Assembly: GCA_018806915.1 (NCBI GenBank)
Contig: JAGKQI010000081.1
Location: 372,001 to 436,000 of the forward strand
DNA from: Phytophthora colocasiae
Taxonomy: Eukaryota; Oomycota; Peronosporomycetes; Peronosporales; Peronosporaceae
DNA length: 64,000 nt
Direction of reading: 5' to 3'
Part shown: in pieces, positions 21,013 through 32,924 of the stretch
Layout of the letters: each line of letters opens with the position of its first letter
Position numbering within the stretch: the first letter of the stretch is position 1
Position numbers and translations under genes: made by a program
Notes under the pieces: generated by a model
Database searches by the model: none
What the model saw: the letters and a program-made list of their open reading frames with translations, nothing else
Told to the model about the DNA's origin: nothing

Positions 21013-24000
21013 CAACGTCCTACATCTATGCATATGTGAACAAGAAAGCCATGGATCGAGTTAGCAACAAGCAAACGGATCTATTGGATAATACATGTGA
21101 ACTTCATGGGAAACGTACGGCTAGAGTTGCAAGCTTCCGCTCTACAGACGATGAATACCAGAGATCCGAGATCGCTATGTCCTTGGATCTCATGCCTGGA
21201 GAGTCACGCGGGTACTGGAAGTACCATGTCCCCAGCAAACACTTCAAGCAGGCCAAGGAAACGTGCAAGATCAACAATGCCAAGTCCACCGTGCTTCTTG
21301 ACTCGGGATCCGAGGTGTCGATCATCGATGCCGCCTTTGCTCGTAAGGTTGGATCCCAGATTGACACTAGTCAAACACAAGAATGCCTCGGAATTGGTGA
21401 GCAGTTGTATATTGCAGCAGGCAAAACAAGGATTAAAGTTACCTTGGCTGGGTACTTGGTATACTTCTGCGATGTCTGGGTCGGCGAGGATCTTCCACCC
21501 AACTGCGACGCGATCCTCGGTATGGACTTCATGGTACCGGCCGGGATCCGACTTGACTTGGGCGACGGATCCGTGTGCTTGCACGACGAGATCCGTGTGC
21601 GACTCCATGGACGGCGGCAGATCTTCAGTGGCCGGGCTCGCCCGCTACTCCTCCAAGAAGGCATACGGCTGGAACCCGGCGAGATCTTCGAGCACCCGGA
21701 CCGGATCCACCTCAGGGAGTATGAGAAGCTGTGGTTACGGAGAGGGAAGCAATGGGTACCGACGTTAGTACAAGGCCCAGGCAAGATCCGCTATCTACAA
21801 CTTACCAACATTGGTGAGAAGGCGATCTCTCTCAACCACAACGAAGAGATCGGCATGTGGCTGGCCGGGGATCACGTTCCCCGCACTCCAGGCTTCATCT
21901 CCGTCGGATCCAGGCGCTACCACGAATGGCAGAACCTCGCCATGAGCGCCACGACGGAGATCCCGCCGCCACCGCGTCCGAAGGAGCCATGGGAGCTTGA
22001 GCCGGCGGTGGATCGCCCGAAGTACACCGAGCCGAAGGGGATCTTGAAGCGCCCTGTCCACACCGCTGTCGTGTCGCGCTGCCCCGGCTCGCCACCTACG
22101 TCGGACCGAATCCTTGAAGGAACGGCCGACTGGCGAGACAGGATCCAGTCAGGTGGATCCGATCCGTCAACGGCTAAGTTCCAAGCTCACCGCCGTGTCC
22201 GATTTGAGCCAGAGGCCACAAAGGACGTTGCGCCAGCCTCATCGGACCAAGGGGCGTCCTCACACACCCGGATCCGAGATCCACAGGCTCAAGGATCCTC
22301 CGGATCCTCTTCAGCTTGTCTGATTGAAGATCCGGCAACGTGTACTGTCTCTGGCCAGAGACTGGACGCCACCGTTGAGGATCGGCAGCATGTCCGTGCG
22401 ACGGGCGACTACCATCACTCCGACAAATCAGTCGGAGATGACGTTTGGATGCGCCCTGGGGCGAATATGCATGCCCCACTGCCAAAGTTGGTATGGGCAT
22501 GCAGCGCGATGCAAGGCGCGTCTAACGAGCCATCGCACGCCTCCAACGGAGCTCTAGAAGCCGAAGGGGCCATGTCGACACGCCTCCTTGAAGATCCGGA
22601 GGGCTGCCCTGTCTCTGCACAGAGCCGGGACAATGATGCCGAAGGGTCGCCCCATAATCATGGGACAGGTGACCATCATTCAGATGGCACAGTCGGACCC
22701 AAGGTTTCGGGGTGCACCGGAGCCCACAGGAATGCCCAGGAACTCGGAGCGCTACCATTATACGCGCCCGATCAAGACCTTTCAAATGAGGTGCCTCACG
22801 CCTCCCAACTCCATCTACAAGCAAAGTCGGATCCTCACCTGACACAGCTTGAAGATCGGTGTCGCACATGCGACATGGGTCAAGGACGGAGCAGGTCCGA
22901 ACAGTCGCCTGATTCCGCACTTAGTAGGGATCTGAGCCCCTCACATTCACACAAATATGAGCGAGCGGCGGAGACGGCCTGCAGGAAGGGCGCCGCCGAT
23001 TGCGAGGCGCCCAGGGCGATCTACGCGTGTACCAAGGGTGCTACAGATGCGCCTCGCCGAGGCGAAGACGATGGTGTGCGCCAAGGCAAGATTGAAGACT
23101 CAGGGGCGCCAGGGGATCCAGATCAAGGCGTGCCGGCACAAGAAGAGCTGGACCAACGGACGGCGACGTACGTGGAAGCGACGAAGACCCCAGAGGGCGA
23201 TCCGAGAACTGGATGTGGTGCGCCGAAGGGTGATCCTGCTCGTGGAACCGGATTGGAAGCGGGGAGTGAAGTTGGAGGACGTACCGAAGGAGGTACCGCT
23301 CCGGAGTCGGATCCCGCCAGGAGGAAGCTGGATCCTGTGTCCAGTGATCAGCCAGCAGTTGGGATGAGTGGAGATCTGTTACTGGATCCAGGGTGTGGAG
23401 ATCGTGAAGGAGTCTTCGATCAGGATCTCGTGGTTGGATCCCGACCGGATCCCGTGGCTGAGTCCCAGCCGGATCTCGAGGTTGGTGCCCAGCCGGATCC
23501 TGGATCCTTTGCCCGGTCACACGCTACAGTCAGATCATCGGATCTTGACGTGAAATCTCGGCCGGATCCCAGTAACGCGGAAGATCACGTCGACGATGGA
23601 GTTTTTGTCCACGAGAATGGTGGATCCTACGCGGAGGATCTTGAGAAGGAGATGGCGGTGCTACCAGAAGTTGTGACGGCAACGGTCGAAGTGAAGATCG
23701 AGGATCTCCAAGTGGGGGATCCAGCCTCCAACACGCCTGAGGAGATCCGACGACTGGCGAATGAGATCTGGAAGTACAAGCACCTGCTGATCGGGAAGGG
23801 TAATGCCTTACCGCCTCCTGCCGTAGGCGCGATCTGTGACATCGATGTGGGAGACGCCAAGCCGATCGCCCAGCGAGTACGTAAAGTGGCACCGCAGTAT
23901 CGCGAGAAACTTTCGGATCTGATCAAAGGGTTGCTACAAGCGAAGATTATCCAAATCTCTACATCGCCGTGGGCCTCGCCAATCGTCGTGATCATCAAGA

Positions 24001-27000
24001 AGAATGGCGTTGATATCAGGCTCTGCATCGACTACAGGCTGGTGAATAGCTTGACGAGGCTGATGGTATATCCTATGCCTCTCATCAATGATCTACTGGA
24101 GGATCTCGACGCCGTGTTGTGGTACTGTTCTCTCGATATGGCTAGTGGTTTTTGGGTCGTCTCTATGACGGATCGCGCAAGGGCCATCTCGGCATTTATC
24201 ACTCCGTTTGGACTGTTTGAGTGGAACCGGATGCCGTTTGGTCTCAAGAATGCCCCGCAGATCTACCAGCGTTTGTTGGACAACGCCCTCTATGGGTTCC
24301 TACGGATCCCGCCCACGGCCGGATCCGGATCCGCGTTGGATCTCTTCCGAGATGGGATCCCGGAGACGAACGGTGAACAGTCTGTACTTGGACGAAGATC
24401 GTACATCGACGACATCTTAGTGACCGCCGGATCCTGGGATCACCTGTGTGAGCGAGTGCATTTATTGTTGGAAGCCTGTGACAAGTGGAACTTGTCGATC
24501 AGCGTGGCCAAGAGTTTCTGGGGTCTGAAGAAGGTCGATTACCTGGGACACCGAGTGTCTAGCGAAGGACTAGAGGCACATCCGAAGGACCGAGAAGCGC
24601 TGGTGGATCTTGCATTCCCGAGATCGCTGCGGGCTATGCAATCTTTCTTGGGTAGCCTAAACTACTACGCTCGATTCATCGAGGACATGGCGGTCTACGC
24701 GTCGGTACTCTACGAACTGAGGGAGGTCGACTTCGCGGAGTTAAGGTCCAGCCGCAAGATCCTGCAGCCAACCGACTCTGTGATCAAGGATCCTAAGGAT
24801 CCATCAAGTCCGAGAGATCCGGATGAGAAGTGGATCCGTGCTTCAGCCGCTTTCGAGGCCCTGAAGAGGAAGATCGCTATGACTCCTACGCTTCGGCATT
24901 TCGATCCCGACAAGCAACCGGTGGTGATTGTCTACGCCAGTGAATGGGCCATTTCAGCTTCCCTGACGCAGGATCACGATGGAATCTACATGCCGGTGAT
25001 GTTCGTTAGCAGATCCCTGAAACCGAACGAAGTGAACTATGGGATCGTAGAGAAGGAGGTGCTGGCATTGCTAAGGATCCTGGATCTCGGATATTCCATG
25101 TTGGTTGGACGACGGATCCGGGTCCTAACCAGGCACTCTACCCTCCGGTGGTTGTTCCGTTCTACCGGACTACAAGGAAGGTTGGGCCAATGGGCAGCGC
25201 TGTTATCGCCTTGGACCTTGGAGATCACGAAGTGTACGAAAGGGGAGGACGAGATCCTCGGATCCCTCGCCGCAAGTATCACCCCGAGATCCGAGGTGGA
25301 TCAAGCTCTAGTGAACATCGCCCCGAGGAAAGAGCCACGCCGAGCGGTCCAGATGCCAGTACCAACCGTAGGACCGGAGGAAGAGTTGTGGGTGGTTAGT
25401 TTCGACGGATCCGCCAGGGTGAAACGTGGCGGTGGGTCCTTCAGCGCGATCGTGTGGAAGTTACCTGAATGGAGGATGATTAAGGCCGCATCTCGATACG
25501 CAGAGAACCTGACAGTCAACGAAGCGGAGTACAACGGACTTCTATTATGTTTCGAGTTACTTGAGGATCTGGCTAAGGGGCGACTTGTTATCTGCGGAGA
25601 TTCGAATCTGGTGATCCGCCAGATGCGCGGCGAGATCGACTGTAAAGCGCCGGCCCTGACGTTACTGAGACAGAAGGCGCTAATGCGGCTTCGGGAATGG
25701 CCGGATCACGACCTGCTACATGTGAAACGAGCGTGGAACGCAAGCGCTGACAGCTTGGCCAGTGCAGCATTGCAACGAGAGAGCGGGACTACAATCGACC
25801 AAGGGGCGGATCGCGACGATCTTGTCACTCTGAATCGGCTGGATGAGATTCTGACATCGGGATCTGAGGATCCGACACCACGTATCAGTGTAGTTGCTAC
25901 TCGAAGACAAGCTAGAGAGGGGCGACCCCGAGTACTCGACGAGGAGTCCGTGCAACGGCTGAGGATCGACCGGATCCGACAAGCCCAGGACGAAGAAACA
26001 TGGATCTCCAACCTGAAGTCGTTCCTGCGGGGACAGCTGACGGATCTGACTGCGGCCGAAGCCAAGACGTGCCGTCTGCTAGCAGACAATTTCGAGTTGG
26101 ACGAAGATGAATTGTTGTTCTATTGTGCACCTTCGCGAAGGGCCGAAGCCGATCGAGATGGGTTGTTACGACTGGTTATACCGGAGACGCTCCAGACGGA
26201 CCTGCTTCATCACTATCATAGCAGTTTAGAAGGAGGTCATCAAGGGATTGGCCGCACGTACCAGAGGATCAAGGATCACTTCTACTGGAGAGGACTCTTC
26301 AGATCTGTGCAACAGTTCGTCGGAGAATGCGTGGACTGTGAGACGGGCAAGGGGCGACCTACGATCCGTGGTGTGTCGCCAGGCAACATTCAAGCCACTT
26401 ACCCGTTTCAAGTGATCGCCATGGATCACATACCCTCGCTCCCAAGATCCGAGAACGGGAATACCGAACTTCTGGTATGGGTGGATCTCTTTACCGGCTA
26501 CGTGATCGTCAATGCCAATAACTCGCGAACAGCACAAGCGGTGGCGGAGTCCTATGAGATCTGTGTGTTTCGTCGTTTCGGCGCCAGCCAGGTGATCCGG
26601 CACGACCGAGAACCCGGGTTCATGTCTGACTTCTTTCGTGCTTTCAACCGGATCCTAGGCCAGCGCCAGAGAGCCACTATGGCTTATCGACCACAGTCGA
26701 ACGGCACGGCTGAACGGATGGTGCAGACGATTACTCGAGCAATCAAGATGTATGTTCAGAATCCCGACCAGAGAGATTGGGACGAGTATGCCGAACGCTT
26801 GACATTTGCTTTGAACACTGCACAAGACCGGACTAGGGGCGACACGCCGTTCTACCTCGCACACGGTTGGGATCCCAAGACGACTCTGGAAGCAACGCTC
26901 TCCGTGGGAATACCGGACGTCGAGATACAGATCCACGACGCTGGAGGTATAAGATCCAGCGACACTACCAACTGGCCAGGGCTGAGGTGAATGACCGCCT

Positions 27001-27580
27001 GAAGCAGGCGATCTCGGATCGTGCCGACCGGCAGAACGAGATGGCGACGCAGCACCCCATCGAGGCCGGATCCCAAGTGTGGCTGTTCTTAGACAGAGTG
27101 AAGGAGGGATACGCCAAGAAACTGGCTCACCTGTGGCATGGACCGTTCCGTGTGGCGGAAATGACGAACGAGTATGCAGCCCGCCTGGAGATCGCCGGTA
27201 CTGACTACCAGTTGTTCCCGGTGGTGCACATCTCCAAGTTGAAGCCAGTCAAGACATTTCCGGATCGACCGAAGATCCAGTTGACGGTGGACGAGACGGA
27301 TCGTCTAGATTTTGACGAAGCCTTATTACCAGAAGACAGCTGGGATCGGGATCTGGAAGACGGCGAGTTCGAGGTTGAACAGATCGTGGATGTCAGGACG
27401 GGACGGCCCACGCGATATGGCCGGATCCGGCGAGAATTCCAAGTTTTCTGGAAAGGGTACGAGGATCCTACCTGGGTAGATGAAGCAGATCTGAACTGCG
27501 GCGCGTTACTGCATGAATTCCTCCAAGAACGAAGCAAAAAGAACCGTTTCCAAGCGATGCAGTCGCACGAAGAAGAGTAG
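20974..27580 (+). CDS. Element A pol: protease, RT, two RNase H domains, integrase, chromodomain
   Basis: About 2,200 codons. The protease has VLLDSGSEVSIID and AILGMDF. A low-complexity linker of about 600 residues follows (about 21900-23650), rich in Asp-Pro. The RT has KKNGVDIRLCIDYRLVN, LDMASGFW, FGLKNAPQIYQRLL and YIDDIL. The first RNase H (IVYASEWAISASLTQ) lacks the usual first aspartate. The second, of archaeal/plant-Tat type, has VVSFDGSA, VNEAEYNGLL, ICGDSNLVI and WNASADSLA. The integrase has an H2C2 finger (HHYHSSLEGGHQGI, CVDCETG) and DDE in MDHIPS, IRHDREPGF and GTAERMV. The chromodomain (FQVFWKGYEDPTWV) is near the end. The frame shifts at 26906-26908, where A has GGG and B has GGGG; the rest continues in the other frame to 27580. 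Confidence 0.9.
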
Positions 27581-27780
27581 GCGACGGGGGGTAGATCTTC
27601 ACTGGTGAGGGCGCTCGCCAATGTGGAGAAGAGAAGACTGGCAGTTTTACTGCGAGTGGACGCGATGTATGTTTGTATATGAAGAAAAGAAGACCGAGTT
27701 TCTGGAGAGAGCTAGAAAGCAGAACCAGAACCTGCGCTCGGATCCCGTCTAGAGCTCGTGTTTGGGACGAATTTTCTACC

Positions 27781-28260
27781 TGGATCCTCGGATTCTCGAA
27801 GCGGATCCATTTTGGAAGCTGGATCTCCGGACCCCGAGGCCGGATCCTCGGATCCTCGAAGCGGATCCACTTTGGAAGTTGGATCTCCGGATCCCGAGGC
27901 CGGATCCTCGGATCCTCGAAGCGGATCCATTTCGGAAGTTGGATCTCCGGACCCCGAGGCCGGATCCTCGGATCCTCGAAGCGGATCCACTTTGGAAGTT
28001 GGATCTCCGGATCCCGAGGCCGGATCCTCGGATCCTCGAAGCGGATTCATTTTGGAAGTTGGATCTCCGGACCCCGAGACCGGATCCTCGGATCCTCGAA
28101 GCGGATCCACTTTGGAGGTTGGATCTTCGGATCCCGAGGCCGGATCCTCGGATCCTCGAAGCGGATCCACTTTGGAAGTTGGATCTTCGGATCCCGAGGC
28201 CGGATCCTCGGATCCTCGATTTTGGAAGCCGGATCTTCGAGTTCCGAGGCCGGATCTTTG
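27781..28260. repeat. 60-bp tandem repeat (120-bp higher-order) between pol and the antisense ORF
   Basis: Seven full 60-bp units plus a partial one, exactly in register. Each carries about five GATC words (for example CGGATCCTCGGATCCTCGAA). Units alternate between GCGGATCCAT...GGACCCCGAG and GCGGATCCAC...GGATCCCGAG, so the true period is a 120-bp dimer. It lies between the convergent 3' ends of pol and the antisense ORF. A few degraded units survive in element B at about 36663-36835. Confidence 0.92.
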
Positions 28261-28419
28261 GATCCTCTGAGTCGAGTTTGTGGATCCGAAGGCTGGATCC
28301 CCAGTTCTTGATATTGGATCTCGAAGTGTATCTTAGCAAACCTGAAGATGGAGGACATGGATATCGGGTGAAGAAGACAGAAGACGGACAAGAAAATATA
28401 TGGAGTTATGCAATGTGGC

Positions 28420-31400
28420 CTACAGCGTTCTGGATCGGGCAGCGTCAGGATCGAACCCTGGCAGCAAGCGGACGAATTTATTGGAGAGCCGACTGGCACC
28501 AAGGTTGGGATGAGAGGATCCCAACCGGTAGTGAGTACGCCAACGATCCTTGCGATCACAGTCTCCGAGAGCGGCCAAGAGAGACTGCGGAGGATCCGTT
28601 CCGGCGGCAATGGCCTCAGCTCCCGGATACCAGGTTACATCCTCCATCGGCCCTGGGAAGTGAACGAAGTGGGGATCCAGCCACAAATCCAAGTCACAAC
28701 ACCCAGTCAAGCGCATCCTCTCGAAGATCTTGTTCTGAAGCTTGCGGTAGTTGTCCCGAGCATGGGATCCACGATTCTTTCGGCGACGGTAGAAGCTCGT
28801 GAACCAACTATCCATTCTTCGAAGCTCCATGGAGATCGGGAACGAATGCGTGCACTCCCAGATTGCTTGCAGGTTGGCCGACTCAAATGCGTCATACCAA
28901 TTCAGGATCTCCGCGAGATGGGGAGACAAGTCGGGTTGGAAGGTATAAGGAGGCGGAGATCGGGATCCAAGATCTTTCCACGGCTCCGTTGCGTATAACT
29001 CGGTGATGTGTGCCTTGGAGATGAGATCTGGAGCGTAACAGGCCGGGTCCAAAGCACCACGTCGAACGCGGAGAGGAAACAACCATCCAGGGCGGTAACA
29101 AGCGGTCATACCACCCGCAGAGAGTGTCTGGAGACTCAGAAGGCTGACCTGGTCCGCGATCCAAGGGGCTACCTCTTCGGGAGCCATCTCGCGCGGATCC
29201 TGGACGGCCGGAACGAACTCTGCCAGCGGGCCATAAGCTTTGAACTCGAAACCAGCAGTGTTTTCAGGAGGATCCGTCTTATCCACCACAGGAGACGCGG
29301 GATGTGAAGGACTAGACGCAGCGCTGGATCGAGATGTGGGAACTTCGCGGATCTCGATGGGGGCGGACGCCGACCCACCCCCAGATGGACGCCTGCGTAG
29401 ATCCGACCGGGAGCGTGACATGGCAGCTTTTATCTGCTCCTCGTCGAATTCCTCCGAGCCGCCGTCCGAGCTAGCTTCTTGGTCATCGCTCGAGACAGAT
29501 CCAGCCGGATCTCCCTTGCCAGAGCTCTGCGATCCTTTGTGGGGTTTGGTCACAGTGACGGGAGGATCCGCAGAGGGCGTCGGATCCTGGATCACTGTGT
29601 TCTCACTCGACAGAGGTTTCTCATGAGGTTTGCTTGAAGAATGTACGTCCTTGGGATCTGCCGAGTCTGGATCTTGCTCGGAGTATTCTTGCGTCGCGCC
29701 CCCGGAGTCGAAATCCGGATTGTCGGTCGCATGGCTCGCCGTTTCAGGGACGGGGACAGACGCAGGCTTGGCCGCGGCGGCAGGAGGATCTGCAAGATTG
29801 GTAGAGCGCTGGACCTTGCGTGGCGGCTCTTCTGGGGAAGAAAAAGCTTCGCGGCGCCGACGCTTGGAAGACGAATTTTCTTGGTTCGCGGAAGCCTCAG
29901 AGTGCACGCTTGTGGTATTAGACGAACTGCGCATGGCCATAGAGGCGATCGAAGCCAAGTTGCGAAGGGCCGACGTGCGCTCGTCTATCACACTGCGATG
30001 CTCTTCTTCCAGGGCGAGATGTTCCTGCTCGAGCGCGTCATACTTCAATTTTAGGTCTTGATGGTCGTGGTGAAGGCGCTTGAAATCTTCTTCGCTGGTC
30101 ACTGCCTGTGCCAACGACGCAGCCAGTTGCTCCGATTCACTCTTCAAACGCTGGATCTCGGCCCCTTGGTGCCGAATAACTTGATCCTTCCCGGCGAAGA
30201 TCTGTCTGGCCTGATCGCGTTCGAGGGTTATTGTGGAGATCTTCTGCGTGGCCTTGTCCAGCTCTTGTGTCGCTGCTGTGGCTGCCCGGGCAGCTTCGTC
30301 GCGCTCGAGGCGAATCCGGTCAAGATCCGTACGCATCTGCTTCTGCTCTGTCGACTGGCTTCGGATCTTGTCGAGCTCACGTTCAGCCTTCTCCCTGGCC
30401 TGGTCCGCTCGATCGCGTTGACGTTGTACCTTCAGCAGATCGTTTTCGGCACTCTGACGCCTGAACACGTTCTTCTCAGACCGCCTCTGTTGACGCTCCA
30501 CCTCTTCGCGAGCGTTGAGGTTTTCCTGCTTCAGACGCGCCAGAGCTTCGCTGGCCCGGTCGAGTTTCTGGACATTGTGCGCATGAACCCGATGAAGATC
30601 TTCACGCCGACGCTCCGACTTGGCGAGAAGACCCTCCAACTCAGCGATCCTTTCCCTTCGGACATGAAGCTCCAGCTTGAGCGTTTCGACCGTCTTCACG
30701 AGGTTCTGATGGGGGAGTTGCTTGAGAGACTCACGCAGCTGGTCACGATGGGCCCGCAGGTCTTCAATCTTGCGGGCTTGCTGATCACAACGGATGATCG
30801 ACTCCGCAAGTTGGACGCTGGTGCGGTCCCGCTCGAGTACAGCCGCTTCTCGCGTAGCCTCTGCTGTCTGCAACTTCGCCTCCAGCTCCGTTGAACGCTG
30901 TAAGAGTTCCGAAGATTCTTCACGTTGATGCCTGAGATCCTGAGCCAACCGAACCACTGACGGATCTCCTACCGAGAGTTTTTTCCCCAGCAATCCGGCG
31001 CTCGAGCCCCGCAGCATAGCCTTGCAGGATTGCGTAGGCCTCCGCCGAAGAAGTTTCCAGATCCGAGTATTGGACCTTTAGAGTGTCGAATTCACGCAAA
31101 TGATCCTTGAGCCGATCCAGATCTTGCACCGCTTCCGCTTCCTTTTGCTTCGCCAGCCGGAGAGCAGCTTGAGAAACATTATACCGACGCTGCGCGAAGT
31201 TAATGAACGGTTGAGCAAGGTTCAGACGAGGCTGCAACAGACCATGGAGTTCTTCATTGTGTCGCCGCGCCGAAGTGAGATCCCGGAGCACTTGTTGGTA
31301 GCTGGTCTGCATCTCAGCGTATCCATCGGAGAGAGACTGGAGGGAAGCAACGGCAGCATACACAGGATCCAGATCCGGGACCGTTGGAGTCGCGGCTACA

Positions 31401-31516
31401 GCGGGATCGGAAGGAGCGTGGTCACAATGGGGACATGGAGGCTGAGCCGCAGAGGAATCTTGGCCGAAGAACACGGTGGTGTACGCGGAGGAACAGTCGT
31501 CGGCAGGCCGATCCAT
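28420..31516 (-). CDS. Antisense ORF of element A: coiled-coil protein of unknown function
   Basis: First ATG at 31516 (MDRPADDCSSAY); the frame stays open upstream to the LTR without an ATG. About 1,030 codons if a T6 run at 30979-30984 (A6 in the coding sense) is really T5; as written, the frame changes there. The N-terminal half is a long coiled coil (LEAKLQTAEATREAAVLERD, then AREKAERELDKIRSQ). A basic patch (SSKRRRREAF) and an acidic Ser/Asp/Pro-rich middle follow. The conserved-looking C-terminal 250 residues are Trp/Arg-rich (APWIADQVSLL, EPWKDLGSRSPPPYTF, WYDAFESANLQAIWECTHSF, DSWFTSFYRRRKNRGSHARD). No known catalytic motif was seen. Position and orientation recall the antisense ORFs of some plant Tat-lineage elements. 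It is absent from element B. Confidence 0.75.
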
Positions 31517-31617
31517 TTTGCAGAGGTCGCGACTTGAGGAATGACGAGCCAAATTGGAATTTTGTATGGGAACGACGTGATGCCGTTGTGCGGCAACAAC
31601 CTCGTCCCAGGGGCGAT

Positions 31618-32920
31618 TGTGGTGAAGTGGATTCAAATCAAGCCGGACAGGACGCAGAACGACCACGATGATGGGTGACGTGCGACAGTGGTGCTACAAT
31701 AAGGGCAGGTCCCTGGAACTGGTACCTACTCTAGGGCGGACCCTAAGTTAGGATCCACTTGGCCTGGCTGACTTAAGTTCGGATCCCACAGTCCTAAGTG
31801 CGGATCCGACAGTCCTAAGTGCGGATCCATCAGATCCAAGATCCTTGGATCCAGATGCCAGGGATCCAGATCCAAGATCCAGATCCAAGATCCTCGGATC
31901 CAGAAGCCCGATCCCCAAGATCCAAGATCCTCGGATCCAGAAGCCAGAGATCCAGATCCAAGATCCTCGGATCCTGAAGCCGGATCCCCAAGATCCAAAA
32001 TCCAGAGATCCAGATCCAAGATCCTCGGATCCAGATGCCAGAGATCCAGATCCAAGATCCTCGGATCCAGATGCCAGAGATCCAGATCCAAGATCCTCGG
32101 ATCCAGAAGCCAGATCCCCAAGATCCAAGATCCAGAGATCCAGATCCAAGATCCAGAGATCCCGAAGCCGGATCCTCGGATCCCGAAGCTAGATCCTCGG
32201 ATCCAAACCCGGATCCTCAAGGTTTATGACATCAACGTGGTGAGGCAGTTGGAAGAGAGCCAGCATGATCTAAGATAGAGATTTGCGATGGGAAAGATAG
32301 GGTACAGGATGAGAAACTGGATAGCCATAAATCAGAGAGTCGAATTTGCCTTCTAGTGCGCAAGTGGTTTTCCTCAGGGCTCACCAAGGGAAGAGGATAG
32401 CGTATTGGCCTCCCCTTAGTGTCCCTGCAAGTCACTACGCACACCTAGCTACAGCTAAGACCGGATCCCCGATTTGGCCGGCTTACCTTACGCTAGTGAA
32501 GACCCCGGATCCAACGGTGTTGATTGCTTAACCGTAGGACCCCTCGGCCTCTCAACACCCTCAAGACCAACCGCTACAGGAGGCGGCAAGCAAGACAGTA
32601 AAGGAAAGGAAAAGGAACCCCACAGCCACCAAGGCAACCCCGGATCTTCGAGTCCAAGACCAAGATCCCCCTAACCAGGACCTGTGTGCAGGAATACCCA
32701 CGCAAGTCCAACCTCCCAAGTCCCCGCCAAGGACGTTCAAGCCCTCACGCCTGTGTACATTCTCCCGTTCCTGAGAGAGCAGATCCCGCCCACTGACGGG
32801 TACACAAGGTGAGCCTCAGCAACCCCACGGTTATCGGAGTACCCCCTCCGTTAGTCAGTGTCTGGGCGCCGTGTGTGAACGTTGGATCCCTGCTCATTCC
32901 AGCGGATCCACTACACCACA
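31618..32920 (+). repeat. 3' LTR of element A
   Basis: 1,303 bp, same ends as the 5' LTR. It has a shorter GATCC array and no internal duplication. Differences from the 5' LTR include CTCGGCCTCTCAACACCCTC against CTCGACCTCTCAACACCCCC, a 16-bp GATCC insertion in the 5' copy, and GGATCCCTGC against GGATCCTGC near the end. A poorly defined purine tract (AGGGGCGAT) precedes it. Confidence 0.92.
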
Positions 32921-32924
32921 TATT

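Larger units (their letters stand above)
17215..32920 (+). mobile_element. Gypsy element A: 15.7 kb, GATCC-rich, dual RNase H, antisense ORF
   Basis: Complete LTR retrotransposon with 4-bp target duplications TATT at 17211-17214 and 32921-32924. Both LTRs begin TGTGGTGAAGTGGATTC and end CCACTACACCACA. Order: 5' LTR, gag, frameshift signal, pol (protease, long linker, RT, RNase H, second RNase H, integrase, chromodomain), GATCC satellite, antisense ORF, 3' LTR. The insertion splits the MULE gene in its coding sequence. GGATC/GATCC words recur throughout coding and non-coding parts alike. gag, pol and the antisense ORF each have a small indel, so this copy may be non-autonomous unless these are sequence errors. 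Confidence 0.95.

Noticed and set aside
27781..28260. CRISPR-like regular array
   Set aside because: Units are contiguous with no unique spacers, in a eukaryotic retrotransposon; it is a satellite.
27673..28802. Long open frames of 150-350 codons on both strands across the GATCC satellite
   Set aside because: They arise because a 60-bp repeat without stops is open in several frames; their products are pure repeats of the Asp-Pro/Gly-Ser type and have no start context. The same holds for frames in the LTR arrays (17336-17796, 31726-32229, 35399-36341, 46667-47262).
31517..31666. Extension of the antisense ORF into the 3' LTR
   Set aside because: The frame is open there but begins at a GTG; the first ATG is at 31516, inside the element, so I start the ORF there.
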